From: an uncultured Bacteroidales bacterium
GTDB taxonomy: Bacteria; Bacteroidota; Bacteroidia; Bacteroidales; UBA932
Assembly: GCA_905235445.1 (NCBI GenBank)
Contig: CAJOLJ010000010.1
Span: 1-49,439 of the forward strand
DNA: 49,439 bases
Direction of reading: 5' to 3'
Shown here: one piece after another, positions 47,346 to 49,439 of the stretch
Layout of the letters: each line of letters opens with the position of its first letter
Position numbering within the stretch: position 1 is the stretch's first letter
Position numbers and translations under genes: made by a program
The notes under the pieces: generated by a model
Told to the model about the DNA's origin: nothing
The model's database searches: none
Seen by the model: the letters and a program-made list of their open reading frames with translations, nothing else

Positions 47346-47408
47346 ATGTCTTGCAAGTATTTCATTAAATACATGCAACATCCATTTAAGCTAGATGCGT
47401 TTACCTAA
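47346..47408 (+). CDS. candidate 20-residue peptide ORF
   Basis: ATG at 47346 preceded by AAAAGGAGAGG, the kind of Shine-Dalgarno sequence this phylum rarely needs. A -7 box lies 24 bp further upstream. The peptide starts MSCKYFIKYM and ends LDAFT, with no known motif. It may be a chance frame or a leader peptide; no homolog can be named. Confidence 0.15.
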   Translation: MSCKYFIKYMQHPFKLDAFT

Positions 47409-47851
47409 AATCGCTTCAAGGTGGATAAGTGTAAATAAAAGAAATACACTGCGTTAATTATCTGCTTTTTTTTAATAGGTTTTGTGTTGGCGTTGAAATG
47501 GATTAAGGGGCTACGGGGTTCCATTTGTCATCCACACCTCTATGGTCATTTTGGCTTGCCTCGGGGACGAATTGACAACGGAATGCGTTAGGGTGAAGGT
47601 ACTATAGGGGAAAAGCTGGACAGAACCCTGAATTGAGTAATAAAAATAAATGATTGATATATCTGAATTCAAAGTTAGGTGAGAAGAGTTAAATTAAAGT
47701 AAGGCAGTTAATTGTTTCCTGCAAATTGTTTTAAGTTAAAAGCGGAGTTCTTTAGGTAAATCCAAACATTTTTGTTTAAGAGCCTCTCCCCTTCCCTTCC
47801 CCACTTTTCACCCCTTTATGCAACCTCTCATTTTGGAAGAAAGAAACTAAG

Positions 47852-49303
47852 ATGGACATGAATTTTGACGATACCATAGCCGCTCCCGCAACCATTCCGG
47901 GGACCGGGGCGATTACTGTCATAAGGATTAGCGGAAAGGATTCTTTTGCCATCGCCGACAGGGTCGTGTCATTTGCCGGTGGAAAGAGAGCCCTGGATGC
48001 CCCGGGATACAGTATCCTTTACGGGACAGTGCCCCTCAGGAGCTCTTCCCTGCCCCTGGATGATGTCCTGGTGTCGGTTTTCCGGGCCCCGCACTCCTAT
48101 ACGGGGGAAGACAGCGTGGAAATCTCCACCCATGCCTCCAGTTATATCGCCTCCACCCTCATGCAACTTCTATGTGATGCAGGGGCCAGGGTCGCCCTTC
48201 CCGGGGAATTTACCCGCAGGGCATTCGTAAACGGGAAGATGGACCTCGCCCAGGCTGAGGGAGTGGCTGATCTCATAGCCTCCCAAAGCGCCTCAGCCCA
48301 CCACCTGGCCATGCACCAGCTGAAAGGGCATCTTTCGGACGAACTCTCCCGCATGAGGGCAGAACTGCTGGACATGGCATCGCTCCTTGAACTGGAACTG
48401 GATTTCTCGGAGGAGGATGTCGAGTTCGCAGGAAGGGCCCAGCTTAATTCTTTGCTGGACTCGGTCCTCGCCCACATCGGGAGACTGACTTCCTCCTTCA
48501 GGACGGGACGAGCCATCAAGGAAGGCATCCCGGTTGCCATCGTGGGGAATGTCAATGCCGGGAAGAGCACGCTGCTGAACGCCCTCCTCCAGGACGACCG
48601 GGCCATTGTGTCCGACATACCGGGGACCACGAGGGACACCGTCGAGGAGCTCCTGGACATCGACGGAATCCTCTTCCGTCTCATTGATACGGCCGGCCTC
48701 AGGGAAACTTCGGAGAGTATAGAGAAGCAGGGAATCCAGAGGTCCAGAAAGAAGATAGCCGAGGCTGATGTGGTACTTGAAGTAGTGGATTCCACACTTG
48801 ATGAAGAAAGTATTGAAAAGCAGATTTCAAACATTGTTTCAATGCTTGATTTTACAAAGCAGGAGTTATTTATACTTTTCAATAAGTTCGATTTGAAAGC
48901 AGGGTTGAATTTATTGAATAACGATAATAACAAAAATGTTATTGATGTTAACTCTTTTGTTTCTTTGTCTGATAATCAAAGAAAACATATAAAAGTGTTG
49001 AAAATCTCCGCAAAAGAGGGTATCGGAGTTGATGAACTAAAAAAAATACTATCATCTTCCCGCAAGAAACTGGTGGAGAATTCTGAGGAAACTATTGTAT
49101 CCAATGCACGTCATTACGATGCCCTCTCCAAGGCGGGAGTCTGTCTTGAAAGAGTAAAACAGGACCTTGCCCAAGGCATAGGAACGGAACTAGTGGCGGA
49201 AGACCTTCGGGAAACCCTAGGGCATCTTGAGGACATAACCAAGCCAATCTCCAACTACGAACTCCTTGGCAATATCTTCTCAAGATTTTGCATCGGAAAG
49301 TAA
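47852..49303 (+). CDS. mnmE: tRNA uridine-5-carboxymethylaminomethyl modification GTPase
   Basis: With MnmG, modifies U34 of certain tRNAs. 483 residues. The N-terminal folate-binding domain (IAAPATIPGTGAITVIRISG) and helical domain flank a G domain: G1 GNVNAGKST (232-240), G2 IPGTTRDT, G3 DTAGL (279-283), G4 NKFD (344-347). The C-terminus is the catalytic FCIGK with Cys480. Codons 308-411 (about 48775-49085) are strikingly AT-rich, while both flanks are GC-rich like the rest of the window. All motifs are intact, so it should be functional. Closed by the terminator at 49389. Confidence 0.97.
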   Translation: MDMNFDDTIAAPATIPGTGAITVIRISGKDSFAIADRVVSFAGGKRALDAPGYSILYGTVPLRSSSLPLDDVLVSVFRAPHSYTGEDSVEISTHASSYIASTLMQLLCDAGARVALPGEFTRRAFVNGKMDLAQAEGVADLIASQSASAHHLAMHQLKGHLSDELSRMRAELLDMASLLELELDFSEEDVEFAGRAQLNSLLDSVLAHIGRLTSSFRTGRAIKEGIPVAIVGNVNAGKSTLLNALLQDDRAIVSDIPGTTRDTVEELLDIDGILFRLIDTAGLRETSESIEKQGIQRSRKKIAEADVVLEVVDSTLDEESIEKQISNIVSMLDFTKQELFILFNKFDLKAGLNLLNNDNNKNVIDVNSFVSLSDNQRKHIKVLKISAKEGIGVDELKKILSSSRKKLVENSEETIVSNARHYDALSKAGVCLERVKQDLAQGIGTELVAEDLRETLGHLEDITKPISNYELLGNIFSRFCIGK

Positions 49304-49340
49304 AAGTCTGATATTCAATTAGTTATATCTTATATAAAGC

Positions 49341-49358
49341 TTGAGATTGAAATCTCAA
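49341..49358. repeat. short perfect inverted repeat after mnmE
   Basis: TTGAGATT and AATCTCAA around GA. There is no T-run after it, so it is not a terminator by itself. It could be an operator for a gene beyond the right edge. Confidence 0.4.
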
Positions 49359-49388
49359 ACTAGTTGAAACCTATTCTCTTCAGAGTTT

Positions 49389-49434
49389 AATACGACTATA
49401 TCCGTGATTTCGCGATTATGGTCGTATTTCTTTG
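49389..49434 (+). terminator. terminator of mnmE
   Basis: AATACGACTATA (49389-49400) pairs with TATGGTCGTATT (49417-49428) with one G-T pair, followed by TCTTTG. It lies 85 bp past the stop. Confidence 0.65.
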
Positions 49435-49439
49435 ATTTA

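Larger units (their letters stand above)
47012..47851. other. 840-bp intergenic region between carA and mnmE
   Basis: The left part (to ~47400) is GC-rich; the right part is AT-rich. Overlapping short frames in the left part look accidental. Visible signals are a plus-strand -7 box at 47315, a short plus-strand frame at 47346-47408, and a start-less minus-strand open frame at 47511-47693. No tRNA or other known RNA is recognised. Confidence 0.5.

Noticed and set aside
47096..47381. Two overlapping minus-strand frames of about 90 codons upstream of carA
   Set aside because: They overlap each other in different frames, have Pro/Cys/Phe-rich unlikely sequences and no promoter.
47400..47850. tRNA, SRP RNA or other structured RNA upstream of mnmE
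   Set aside because: No cloverleaf, CCA end or known conserved loop found by reading both strands.

Overview
The window is chromosomal DNA from a GC-rich member of the Bacteroidetes, most likely Bacteroidales. The gene set points there: a TamL-type Omp85 lipoprotein, BACON and Omp28-like lipoproteins, a DUF6029-type barrel, a Bacteroidetes LptD, a Rho with a long disordered insert, an IspG with an extra internal segment, and the cluster rsfS-ftsH-cdsA-psd. Several intergenic regions also carry the phylum's promoter signature (-33 TTTG or TTG, about 19 bp, -7 TAnnTTTG). Most genes look GC-rich by eye. The main exceptions are the left edge, the region upstream of dnaA, the region upstream of mnmE, and a patch inside mnmE. 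I assign no genus.

Layout: 1-415 is non-coding with a duplicated hairpin-bearing segment. 416-5167 has tamL (-), a short arginine decarboxylase (+) and a SpoU-type RNA methyltransferase (+). 5278-11445 has a receiver-domain/PEP-synthase-like protein (+), a cytoplasmic GH13 glucan hydrolase (-) and a PPi-type phosphofructokinase (-). 11604-16656 is a minus-strand set of four exported proteins: BACON-thioredoxin lipoprotein, TlpA-like thioredoxin, DUF6029-like barrel, Omp28-like lipoprotein. 16910-26022 is a plus-strand run: ligA, rel/spoT, Ig-like lipoprotein, beta-barrel protein, ispG. 26101-30276 is rsfS-ftsH-cdsA-psd (-). Then birA (+), pepD-rpe (-), dnaA (-), an exported amidase with a SPOR tail (-), lptD (+), rho (+), carAB (-) and mnmE (+).

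Themes: much of the window serves the envelope (TamL, LptD, CdsA, Psd, FtsH, amidase, the thiol-redox set). The rest is replication (DnaA, LigA), transcription and translation control (Rho, Rel/SpoT, RsfS, MnmE, RNA methyltransferase) and central metabolism (PPi-PFK, Rpe, carAB, IspG, BirA). Convergent gene pairs are separated by clear bidirectional hairpin terminators. I saw no CRISPR array, insertion sequence, tRNA or rRNA.

The best candidates for something under-described are the four-gene exported thiol-redox/barrel operon (11604-16656), the receiver plus ATP-grasp protein that lacks the phosphohistidine and PEP domains (5278-8283), the low-GC patch inside the mnmE G domain, SLF motifs at both ends of LigA, and interleaved divergent promoters at lptD/amidase and rsfS/birA.
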